This document shows positions 1 to 10,010 of a DNA stretch of 64,000 bases, one piece after another (the stretch's first letter is position 1; every line of letters begins with the position of its first letter). Made by a program: the position numbers and the translations under genes. Source of the stretch: Linnemannia elongata. Its lineage: Eukaryota > Mortierellomycota > Mortierellomycetes > Mortierellales > Mortierellaceae. Location of the stretch: positions 4,214,485-4,278,484 of the forward strand of contig JAXBDG010000002.1 of assembly GCA_036320915.1 (NCBI GenBank), in the 5' to 3' direction. The notes below the pieces were generated by a model. It saw only the letters and a program-made list of their open reading frames with translations, had not been told where the DNA came from and ran no database searches.

Positions 1-3000
1 GTCTTGGCCATGAACTGCTCCTGCTGCATATCCTTACTAGCCTTGGCTTGCGTCTGCTCCAGAGCCTTCTCGAGGTCCTGGGCCTTGGCCCGCTCACTGA
101 ACAGAATCTGCTCCAACTCTCTCAACCGGCCCTCGAGCTCCTTCTGGATAGCCAACATCGCCTCGCTGCCGCTGCGCTTCTGGGTCTCGTACTGGGTCTC
201 AAGATCTTGCTGGCTGCGCTCAAGAGTACTCCACTTTTGCTCCGCATGATCCTTCTGCTCAAGTAACAACCTCTCCTTCTCCTGAAGCGAGTGCTTCTCC
301 TCTTGAAGCGACTGGATCTCTTGCTGAAGCGACTGGTGCTGCTGGAGGAGGGACTCGTTGTTCTGCTGAAGAGTATGGCGCTCTTGTTGGAGGGCCTGAC
401 GCTCCTGCTGAATGCCGACAAGTTCTTGATGGATCGTCTCCAACTGTTGCACCATCTCCTCTCGAGTCTGGCGCTCTTGTTCAAGCTGCTGGCGGTTCGA
501 TTCCAGTTGCTGACGGTTCGATTCTAGCTGCTCACGGTCCGACTCCAGCTGCTCACGGCTCGACTCAATCTCTTTACGGTTTGACTCAAGCTCCTTCTTA
601 TGGCTCGAAGCCTCTCTCAACAGACCCTTGACGATACCCTGGAACTGCGAATCGGCCTGTCGCTTCGACTCCGTCAACGCGACCAACTGCTCATGCAACT
701 CATGGACTCTAGCATCTTGATCCTGGCCACCGTCACCGCCGCTGGCACGAAGCAGAGCCCGCTCCTCAGCCCAAGAGTCCTCACGTCTCTGCATCTCTTC
801 GACAATCTGGACGTTATCCTGGATCAGCTCTTGGAGTTCACCCTCGAGTTCAGCAATACGGTCCTCTAGCCTCTTGGACTTGGACTCGAGGTCCTTGATC
901 AACTCGGCATGAGCCTGCTTGTCCTCAGCCAACACAACCTCAAGACGATCCAGTGCCTGCTCCGTCTCCTTCTTGTGATGCTCCAGATCCTTGAAAGCTT
1001 GCTCACGGTCCGCAGTCGACTTGGTCAAGGCCAAATCCTTCTCGGAAAGTTGATGCTCGAGAGCTTCAAGAGCCTGTTGGTGAGCCAAGCCAATGGCAAC
1101 CAGCTCTTTCGTCTTGTTCTCGAGAGCATCCTCTGCAGTCTCCAACTGGGATCGCCATCTCTCATCGTTCTCAAGAGCCTTGGCGTCGTACTCGGATTGT
1201 TGATCCCGCAGGTCATCCGCATGCTTGGCCTGCATCGCGTCCAGCTGTCTCAAAAGCTCATCTATCGCATCCTGGTGCTCACGCTTCAAGCGGTCCTCTT
1301 GATCGTCCAGGGCTCGGGTGTGCTTTTCATGAAGGTGATCCTGCTCTGCCAGCAAGGCCGCCGCATGTTCTGCCTTAAGGTCGTCCAGGACTCGACCATG
1401 CTTATTACGTTGCTGCTCAAGGTTGGTCTCAAGATCGTCCAAATGGTCCTCACGAAGCTGTTCAAGACTCTTGAGAAGCTGGGCACGCTCGGTATCCCAA
1501 GCAGATTTGGCCGAAGCATGATCCTGCTCGAGACCACGATGTTGCTCGCCCGAGACCGCGCCTGCCTTGGCCGAATGCTCCTCCAGTTCCAGCTCCAGAT
1601 CGCGGACCTTGTTCTGCAACTCGATGGTATCGTCCTGGCTGGCCTCGAGGTCCTGTTGCGCAAATTCGAGCTCCTTCTCCAGTTGTGCAACACGGTTGTT
1701 GAGGCGCGTCAACAGGCGGTCGTCGGTCTCCAATGAAATAGCACCCATCTGCGAGCGACTCTGGTCGTCATCGGCAAGCATCTGGATCTGGATGGCAGCA
1801 GTTGTTGGTGCTGCAGCAACCGAAGCCACGGTAGCGACCGAGGATGGCTCCGTAAAGGAAGACGGAATCGGTGGGGGCAGGATACCGTACGAAGTCTTGC
1901 TGGCTGTGGCGGTGCCAATGTCAGAAGAGGGAGGAGGTCCTACGGGAGGTGGTGGTGGTCCGGCTGGAGGCAGAATCTGCTTACTCAAACCAGATCGGGC
2001 ACCGCGAGCACTTCCACCACTGGTTGACCGCTTTGCGCCACTAAACAGTCCTGATCCAACAACGGCCGCTGCTCCCACGACGGCTGCAGCAGCAACAACA
2101 CCAGCTCCTCCAGCTCCTCCAGCTCCGCTGTCAGAACCTGGAATGGGTGGAGGGGCTCTCTGAGGTGGAGGTGATCCAGACAGTATCGAAGAAGACGAAG
2201 ACATGAACGATTTGTTGGAACGCGCAGATAACACGCTGATCGAGCTCGTTGTAGACTCATTACGCGTCAACTGGGTAGTCTTGATGGGTGTTGGAGGAGC
2301 ATTACGGCGGCCAGGAACCACTGACTCGTTGTCAGTATCAAAGTCAGTGTCAAGCTCCGTGTCAGTCAAGTCCAGGTTGCGATTGTTGTTGTTGGCGCCA
2401 GTTTGACCAGGGACGTTCTTGAAACTGTCGACAGACACTCTGGAACTGGAGATAGTCGCAGTGGTGGCCTCAATCGAAACGGTGGTGACGGAGGTCATCA
2501 TGGTCTGGTTTTGTTGAGGAGCCTGAGGGGGCGAGTTTGGGATTGGAGGAGGCGCCATAGGTTTGTAGTCGGGGTAATCTCTGGTAGATGCTCCCATCAT
2601 GCCATTGGCCTTCTTTGTATCAGTGGGCGAGTTTGAGACGGGAAGAGGTGGCATCACAGGCGGCGACGTTGGAGATGTGGCTGGTGGGAGGTTGAAGGTC
2701 GAGATGATAGAGACTGGATGTTTGGACGAGATGATTGATTTGTCGTCATCGTCGTCGTCATGGATGGGTCGACGAGAGTACTGGACCTTGAGAGGGGGTG
2801 AGTCCATGCTGTCAGAGTCCGAGTCGCTCAAAAGACCTCCTCCCAGGGGCTTTCGGACAACATCCTCCTTGGGCATATCCTTTGTCAATGGCAGAGGCAT
2901 GGGAGAAGCTGATTCCCATGAGAGGCGCTGGAGCTCCTTGTTGTTGTTGTCGTTGTCGTTAGTCTCCCACGAGTAACGGTCCGACTTGCGACGAGATTTA

Positions 3001-5501
3001 TCCACATCCACTGAAGGGCGTCCTCCTGGCGCAATGTCCTTTGAGTTCTTAGCGGGTGAAGGCGACCGAGAATGGGAGCGAGAGCGAGAATGAGACCTCC
3101 TGGAATGCGCAGGTGATCTTGAGCGCGATCTGGAGTGAGCTGGAGAGCGAGAGCGGGATCTTGATAGGGAACTGAAACGGGAACTTCTGCTGCCTCTGGA
3201 CCGCCTGTCTCTTGAAATGGATCTTGACTTTGATCTGGATGTAGCCTTGCCCTTGGACAGAGGGGATCTGGATCTTGATCGTGAAAAGTCGCGTGACCGG
3301 CGACCAGAGGATCTTGAACGCGAACGAGAATGCGACCGGGATCTAGATCTACTGGATCTCGAAAGGGTCGAGGCTAGTGAGTCCCGACGACCCGAGGTAG
3401 TGTCCTTTTGCTTGTTGGAGCCGTTGCGAGCAACCGGTGGACGTGGAGACCACGATCGAGAACGACGGTGGAGGCTGCTCTGATCCGAGAACCGCTTAGA
3501 ATCTGATGCTCCCTTCTTGACATCTCCCATCTTGTCAGCCCACTGCCGGTTCTCCTTGAGAAAGTCGTCCTTGCCCTTAACGTCCTTTTGGTCGTCGTCG
3601 TGGGTGCCCTTGCCAGAAGCCAACCAAGAGGTGCGCTTCTGACCAATACTACTCCTCCATGCCTGGGCGTGTTCATTCCAGTTAGGGACAAACTTGTCAG
3701 GCAAACTACTACGGCGCTTGCTCTTCATGTCGGTAAAAGTGGAAGATCCACCCCCACGTGCACGCAGTGGTGGAGATGCCTGCCAGCTGTTCTTGGCTTG
3801 CTGCTGGTCATCACGGGTCATAGGAGATGGAGCTCCGAGCATGTCGTCCAAACTGATACGCTGTCCTCCCCACTCTGAAGAAGTGCGTCTATTGAACGGG
3901 CGAGTAGTCATGGGTGATTGTTGCTCCGCTGCAGCTCTCAGAGACGCGGCTGCACCTGTGATGGATTGACTGGCACCTGTTGGTCCTTGGGTTGGAGCGC
4001 TGTAGTTGTTGGTGGGTGGTGAGTTAGGAGGGTTGACGTTTTTGATAAAGTTGATGCCTGGTCCAGCGTCGGGTGATGTAGGGATGACGGTAGTGGCACC
4101 ACCCACTTCGACCTTGATCATGTCCGAGTCCGTTTTACGGCCAGTCGTAGGCTTGCCAGAATACAGATCCCGCTGAGCTGGAGGCTGTTGAGCTCCTCCG
4201 CCTCTTGGAATGGCTGGCAGATTCTTCTCGTTCGAGTATCCAGTAGGGGGTGAGCGAACAGCCTTGGTGACAATTGCCTCATCGTCGCTCCAGGGAAGGA
4301 TCTCGGTGTCGTTCTCTGTTCCTGTGGGAGAGGTGAGCCACTCGTCAGCCTGAGCATTCTGGCGTTGGTTCCGCTCGTTTCTTTCATTCCTGGCACGGCG
4401 CGCTGCAAGGACGGACGATGTGTTGGATGCAATTGAAGTCGAATAACTCAGAGCCCGACCGCGGTCGTCCTGCTGATAACGACCCGGACCTTGATCATGT
4501 CTTGGTCCAGGGCCATAACCCGAAACGACGCTTCCTCCTTGACGACTGTAATAATCGTCCGAATCGGACTCCTGGGGGTATCCTCCTCTGGACCGACCAT
4601 AGTCGTCTCTCTGTGACTGATACTGAGTCGAAGGTGCGTATTGAGTTTGTGGGGTGTAGCCACCACCACCACCACGAGGACCAGAGGGAGGTGATCGCCA
4701 GCTATCGGGACTGCCGGGCGACATCATGGGGCTCTGGTCATAGTGGCTGTTGTATCCATTGCCTGCTCCAGAACGAGGGCCGTTGTTATAAGAGTTGTTG
4801 CCTTGTCCACCACCGTATCCGTGCTGCTGCCTTGAATTGTTGCCGTAAGGGTGTTGATTGGGGAAATAAGCCGAGGAAGAAGGCGAGGAGGAGCGAGGAG
4901 GTGGAGATACAGGCGATGCAGATGAAGGACCCATGTAAGGAGACTGGTAATTGTTGTTATGAGATCCTTGATAAGGTTGATGATGGCGAGGAGGGAGAGG
5001 ACCTCCTTGGAGGGACGAAGTGTCGGACCACTGGCGTTGGTGGGATTGTTGGTAAGGACGAGGACTGATGATGTCTGGATGGCCGGATGATGGTGCTCCT
5101 GAATCTTGCCTGTCTATTGCGCCACGCTGCCGATCTACCCCTACGATCTATTTGTTGGACGAATGTATGGAGTGAATGGGTATGATATGTATATTAGAGC
5201 GGGCTTTAGTGTTTAGACTAAGATCCAGGCCAATGGTCCAGACATAGTGTTTTAATTAAAACAAAAATAAAATGAGCCGTTTCGTTTGCAGATCAAAGAG
5301 AAGTGAGAGTGGACTCAGCAGGACCAGCCAGAGTAAAGTGAGGAGAGAGGGTACTGTACTTACAGAGGGGGAAGAGTCTACGGGGTAGTCATTGCTGATG
5401 ACAGAGGAGCTGTCGTCGCCCGGACGGGAGCGCTGTCTGGGGGCACGAGGCTGGTTACGGAGAGCAGCGCCCGGGCCATTGTATCGGGAAGAGCCGACCA
5501 T
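1..5501 (-). CDS. RS-rich, proline-rich long coiled-coil protein (5' part, cut by window edge)
   Basis: Not a family I recognise. Exon 1 is 5364-5501 (46 codons from ATG at 5501), ending at a GTAAGTAC donor. Exon 2 starts at 5147 after a TAG acceptor and stays open in one frame to the window edge, so about 1,760 residues are visible and the C-terminus is missing. Residues 1 to about 600 are Ser/Pro/Gln-rich and disordered-looking. About residues 600-745 (3050-3480) are dense SR/RS dipeptides. Then come Asp/Ser-rich and Pro-rich parts, including a short poly-Pro run near 1945. From about residue 1185 (below 1730) the chain is Glu/Gln/Leu/Lys-rich coiled coil, with exact seven-residue repeats near 484-600. 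This looks like a scaffold or RNA-associated protein with a rod tail; the function is unknown. The reading frame is strongly supported; the product name is only descriptive. Confidence 0.8.
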
Positions 5502-6361
5502 TGAGAGGTGAACCTGCTGTTATTTGTCTGTGCAGGAAGGCAAGCAAGTGTCTATTGTGTATATACGTTATGAGCAAGAACAAATTATATGAAAAAAACG
5601 AGGAGGTTTTGATTGTTGAGCATTATTTGGTGAGAACGGTTGCTATTGTTTCCTTGCTTTATCCAACGGTCAGAAAGACTATTGTTGTTGTTGTTACTGT
5701 TGTTGTAAGGCAGCATACCTATAAGTTTAAGGTGACCAGTTGTCTTATTACTGTTGAATGAGTGTAATGATAGTCAAGAGACACGACTGGAAGGGAGATG
5801 ATGAAAGAGAGAAGAAAAAAAAAGAGAGACAAGGCGCGCGAGATGATGATGATGGAAGGTGGAGGGGGGTGAAAGGAAGGAGAGAGAGAGAAGAGGTACC
5901 ACCACTCGCACTCGTGAGTGGATGAAAGGAAGGACGAGAGAGAGAGGGGGAGAGGGGGAGAAGAGGGAGGGTGGTTTGAGTGCAAAGGGAAAGGAAGGGA
6001 ATGGGTAAAGAGAAAAAAAAAAAAAAAAGGATGATGACAGTAAAAAAAGGTACAAACGAGCAAACGAGTCCAACGACCCAAAGCGGGGCTAAGAGGACAT
6101 AGTGCCATTGGAAGAGACAGAGACGAAAGACGAAAAAGAGAGTTCAGGAACGAGGAACATGAGAACATAAGGGACAAAGGAGCAATTTGCAATACTGCAC
6201 TTTGATTGGCTGGCGGGAAAAAAAGGACTACTGTAGAACTGACCGTTGTCCTTTTTGTGTTTTTTGTGTCCTTTGTCTCGTACAATATAAGTACAGCAAC
6301 GACAAACGGGAAAAACTTTTTTACTTTTTTACACACTCCATCATTTACAAACCCAACAACC
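5502..6361. promoter_or_regulatory. Divergent intergenic region, purine-rich
   Basis: This region separates two genes transcribed outward. The stretch 5800-6160 is nearly all A/G on the plus strand, with GA runs and a poly-A tract at 6014-6029. A TATAAG element lies near 6285, about 75 bases before the ATG at 6362, and fits a core promoter for the rightward gene. No convincing coding sequence is present. Confidence 0.45.
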
Positions 6362-7873
6362 ATGCCAACAGCAATTACTCATCACCAGCAAGACCAAGGA
6401 CAGGACCAAGTGCAGGACATCAACGAGCAACAACAACACCCACTAACGCGGCTAACAGGACAGATCGTCCACGCAAGACGATGCTACAAACGACTGTTTT
6501 TCATCGACCTGCGGACACAGGAACCTGACAACAAGTCCACAATCCTATTCCGTTCAGACGACACCCGCACCAACTTGCCTCAGTCACTCACGGATCACGA
6601 TCTGGTATCCTGCTGGAAAAAGGTCCGCTGTGGAGACACGATCAATCTCGAGGTCTTTGAGGCATCCCGGGACGAGGAAGCTTGTCGGGAGCATGAAGTC
6701 TATCAGGCCACCGATTTCACCGTCCTCAAGGCATGGCCAGGCGACGACCCATTCCCCACCGAACCCGCCATGGGACTCAAGCAGCAAGTCAACATCACTA
6801 ACAACAACAAGAACAAAGTCGCCCCCTCAACTTTCACCAACAACACACCCTCGCCCTCAACAACACACCCAACGGTACCAACAACGGCAACTACAACACC
6901 AACATGGACGGACTATTGCAAGTTTTGGATCAACTCGCAAAAGTGCCTGAAGCAGGATTGCAAGAAGCTACACCCGACTGGAGATGACTATGCCCGGATA
7001 CAGGAAATGTGGGTGAGGGAACGGACACTGGCCCGGCGAGAGAGATCCAAACTTCAGGACGACCCACACTCGATCCCATCCAAGGTCCCACATTCTCAGC
7101 GGGCGTTTATTTTCTGTCGTTGGCTTGTCGATACATTTGGGCAAGAGTACCTCAATTCTGGATCAGGAGTTCTGGATGTTGCTGGTGGCAAGGGCGAGAT
7201 CTCATTGTTCCTCAAGCATATGTTTGGAATCCATTCAACCGTTGTAGAGCCTAACGTCCGTAGGGACAAGTCATATCAGCGGCGGAATCTTATGGATGTT
7301 ATTCAGAGGCAACTTGACATTGAGGCAGGAGGCGATGGTAATATTCACCGGCGCTGGCTCCCTGCCCAGTCTAATTCTAGTGAGGAGAACCAACAGGAGG
7401 AGCGTGGGGAGGTTGACAGAGTGAAGGAGAGACGGCGGATCAATAAGGAAAAGGAGGCTCAGTTTGTGGTTCCGAGGCTGTGTACAATCCTGGACGGCCA
7501 GTTTGCAGTGGACCACAAAGAGGTGTTTGAGAGTGCGTCTATCTTGATTGGCATGCACCCAGATCAGGCAACGGAGCCTATTGTGACCATGGCGATCAAG
7601 CACAACAAGCCGTTTGCAGTTGTCCCCTGCTGTGTTTTTGCACACGAGAATCCTGAACGGAGACTGATCGATGGTAGCGAGGTAAACACTACGCTTGATT
7701 TCATCCAATACCTCACCGAGAAGGACACCTTTGCGCATGAAAGTGGTGGTGATGGTGGTGATAGCCCTAGCCAGTTTGGACCAGTCAGCAAGCAGTTTCT
7801 TCCCTTTGACGGCATGAACATTGTCCTCTTCCGCCCCCCTGCAGTTGCATCACCCACTAGCAAGATAGCGTGA
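6362..7873 (+). CDS. CCCH zinc-finger protein with SAM-methyltransferase-like domain
   Basis: Single-exon gene of 503 residues. I chose the ATG at 6362 over the in-frame one at 6206 because a TATAAG element (about 6285) lies between them and the upstream extension is hydrophobic low-complexity sequence. The N-terminal part, about residues 35-125, looks like a nucleic-acid-binding OB-fold (a pattern judgement). A CCCH finger follows: C186, C195, C200, H204, spaced 8-4-3. A class I methyltransferase motif, VLDVAGGKGE, starts near residue 270. Later come GMHPDQATE (about 397) and a VVPCC motif (about 420), typical of a fungal and plant family of predicted methyltransferases. The substrate is unknown; RNA or a ribonucleoprotein is a reasonable inference from the finger and OB-like part. 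A nuclear or cytosolic enzyme is likely. The family assignment is moderate and the reading frame certain. Confidence 0.8.
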   Translation: MPTAITHHQQDQGQDQVQDINEQQQHPLTRLTGQIVHARRCYKRLFFIDLRTQEPDNKSTILFRSDDTRTNLPQSLTDHDLVSCWKKVRCGDTINLEVFEASRDEEACREHEVYQATDFTVLKAWPGDDPFPTEPAMGLKQQVNITNNNKNKVAPSTFTNNTPSPSTTHPTVPTTATTTPTWTDYCKFWINSQKCLKQDCKKLHPTGDDYARIQEMWVRERTLARRERSKLQDDPHSIPSKVPHSQRAFIFCRWLVDTFGQEYLNSGSGVLDVAGGKGEISLFLKHMFGIHSTVVEPNVRRDKSYQRRNLMDVIQRQLDIEAGGDGNIHRRWLPAQSNSSEENQQEERGEVDRVKERRRINKEKEAQFVVPRLCTILDGQFAVDHKEVFESASILIGMHPDQATEPIVTMAIKHNKPFAVVPCCVFAHENPERRLIDGSEVNTTLDFIQYLTEKDTFAHESGGDGGDSPSQFGPVSKQFLPFDGMNIVLFRPPAVASPTSKIA

Positions 7874-8433
7874 TAATAAAAAGGCATTATATAAAGATGC
7901 ACGTGATTCTGCAAATATAATGAGAAGACAGAGACGTCTTTGTATTTTTTTTCTGTTGACCTTTCGAGCTTGCCTTGATTCCACCCTCACTCTTTTCCCC
8001 AATCATCATCATCCGGTGACGAATCCCATTGTCGACGTCAGAAAGGTAAGAACGAAAGAGTAAAAGGAAACCAGCTTTGCCCATCTCTCTATTGTTTGTT
8101 CCTTGGTTCGAGCGAACAAAAAGAACAAAATGACTTTTTACTCCGGGATCATCGTTTTACAATAAACAGCAACGACAAACAAGCAAAACAACCATCATCA
8201 CCTGCTGTTTATTATGACATCATCAACACACCACACCAAACAACCGGACATGGTCAACCTCACTTCCAGGCATCAATACCATGCCCATGGAGGCAGCTCT
8301 TGAAGTGTACTGTTGCTGACTAGTCTCTTTCGATACTCCTGCTGCAACGTTCAGTCTGATAACATAGTACACCGTCCCCTCTACACACTCTGCAAGACCA
8401 TACTATCATCATCACCACCCTATATCACCAGCC
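7874..8433 (+). promoter_or_regulatory. Intergenic region between the CCCH gene and the bZIP gene
   Basis: It holds a TAATAAAAA polyadenylation-like signal right after the upstream stop codon. Before the downstream ATG lies a C/A-rich leader (8190-8430) of the kind seen in front of fungal start codons. No gene was recognised. Confidence 0.4.
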
Positions 8434-9864
8434 ATGACTCTCCCATCCTATGACGACTCAAACCTCCCCACAACAACCATGGCCGAGGAGGTGAATGCCG
8501 TCAACGCCGCTATCGTCGCTGCCGTGGCTGCAGGAGATAGCACCGCCTCATTTACCACACAGCACCACCTCGATGCCCTCCGTATCGATAGCCTCGAGGC
8601 CATCGAGAACCTCGTCTCGGCCAGCGCACGACTCAAGCGGGCCGCTGAGGATGACGAGGAGGCCATCGAAGACAGCGTCAAGCTCCGCAAGCTTCAGGAA
8701 GACCTCAACAACAACACCAATGCAGCTGCGCAGGCCAGCGGTATCATCTCCAACAACAGCAGCCTCAACACAAGCACCCACAACAGCCCGAGTCATACGA
8801 CCTCTGTCGAAGTCCAGATCCCCGCCGTTGCTTCAGAAGATACCAACATGGATACATCCCTAGTGGAGGAGGCCACTCCCATAGTTGTCGAGACGACCAT
8901 TGCAGAGTCCACCTCCGTTGTCGTCAAGGATACTACTACAACTGACGCCGCTGCTCGTGTCAGCCCTGCCATCCACGAGGCCATCACCGCAGCAGCCAAG
9001 ACGAATCACCTGAGTGCCACATTCCACTCGAGTATCATGGCCGACCTAGAGCGAATCCACCAGGTGGCCAAGATGGACCCAGCGCAGATGGCTTCCTTCT
9101 CAACCAACCCCAACAACCAAGCAACCTTGGAGCAGCTGACGTCGAGTGCACTGGCCAGTGCCCTAGCACAGTCGCCCCTGTCCGTCAGCACACTTCAGAA
9201 CACTCTGCAGCTTCAACAGCCAACACCCCAACCAGAGGCCACTACCCCTACCCAACAGCAACAGGACGCTGCTGTCCAAGGCATCATTGCCTCGATCCCC
9301 GTGCCAACAGCAACCACAACCGTCGCCACCGAAGAGCCTGACGCTGGAAACGACTCTGCATCCTCTCAGGACGAAGACGAGACATTGAGCGGCAAGCGGA
9401 CGAGCAGTCGCAACATGACGAATGACGAGAGGCGGCAGCGTCGACTGTTGAGGAACCGAGTGGCGGCCAAGGAGTGTCGCAAGAAGAAGAAGGCCTACGT
9501 CAACGAGTTGCAGGATACATGCGCACGATTGCAGGAAGAGAACGCCAGACTGTTGCGGGAGAACGAGGAATTGAACGCCAAGATCACTCTGGGCGCTATG
9601 CGTATTGATGAGAATGTCCGGTTGATCAAGGAGGTCGAGGAGCTTAACGCCAAATTGACTCTGGGCGTGATGACTGCCGGTGTTGCTGCCCATGCCCATG
9701 CTCACGTCCACGAGCATGACCACGTTCAAGACTCTGTTGGCGTCAGTGTCGCCGAGGTATCACCCAAGGAAGACCAGCCTGCCGTTGTTGTTGCTGTGGA
9801 TGAAACCCAGCAACCGCAAGTAGGAGCGCAAGAAGTGGAAGCCATCGCTACCGAGGCCGCTTAA
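8434..9864 (+). CDS. CREB/ATF-like bZIP transcription factor
   Basis: Single-exon gene of 476 residues. The basic region begins near residue 333 and carries the bZIP signature NRVAAKECRKKKK, close to the CREB/ATF form (N-x2-A-A-x2-C-R). A leucine zipper follows over about residues 355-390. The first 330 residues are Ala/Thr/Ser/Gln-rich with acidic patches and probably disordered, as in activation domains. Just after the zipper, a 24-residue unit containing EELNAK and TLG is present twice (DNA near 9567 and 9639), and about residues 418-433 are His-rich (alternating Ala-His, then His-Glu-His). The family role is sequence-specific DNA binding as a dimer to CRE-like sites in the nucleus; the targets here are unknown. 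It converges on the F-box gene to the right, with a gap of about 146 bases between stop codons. Confidence 0.9.
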   Translation: MTLPSYDDSNLPTTTMAEEVNAVNAAIVAAVAAGDSTASFTTQHHLDALRIDSLEAIENLVSASARLKRAAEDDEEAIEDSVKLRKLQEDLNNNTNAAAQASGIISNNSSLNTSTHNSPSHTTSVEVQIPAVASEDTNMDTSLVEEATPIVVETTIAESTSVVVKDTTTTDAAARVSPAIHEAITAAAKTNHLSATFHSSIMADLERIHQVAKMDPAQMASFSTNPNNQATLEQLTSSALASALAQSPLSVSTLQNTLQLQQPTPQPEATTPTQQQQDAAVQGIIASIPVPTATTTVATEEPDAGNDSASSQDEDETLSGKRTSSRNMTNDERRQRRLLRNRVAAKECRKKKKAYVNELQDTCARLQEENARLLRENEELNAKITLGAMRIDENVRLIKEVEELNAKLTLGVMTAGVAAHAHAHVHEHDHVQDSVGVSVAEVSPKEDQPAVVVAVDETQQPQVGAQEVEAIATEAA

Positions 9865-10010
9865 ATCTGTAGCTTTTTTTTTTCTTCTCTTTGCTACTTT
9901 TGATCCCCTCCAATAACACACACTTTCAACATGTTCATGCTCCCGCTTCATGTATTTTTTTGATTGTTCATTGCAGCAGGTGTGAGTTGCTTTGTTTATT
10001 TAAATGTGAA

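Noticed and set aside
1709..2163. Plus- and minus-strand frames within the large coiled-coil gene.
   Set aside because: They are shadows in other frames; the frame from 5147 stays open to the edge and gives coherent heptads.
6206..6361. Upstream in-frame ATG that would add a hydrophobic, signal-peptide-like start to the CCCH/methyltransferase protein.
   Set aside because: A TATAAG element lies downstream of that ATG, and the added residues include low-complexity sequence not expected before an RNA-type enzyme.
5719..6363. Minus-strand frame of 214 codons in the divergent promoter region.
   Set aside because: It consists of Ser/Phe/Pro/His low complexity from GA-rich DNA and overlaps the TATA region of the CCCH gene.
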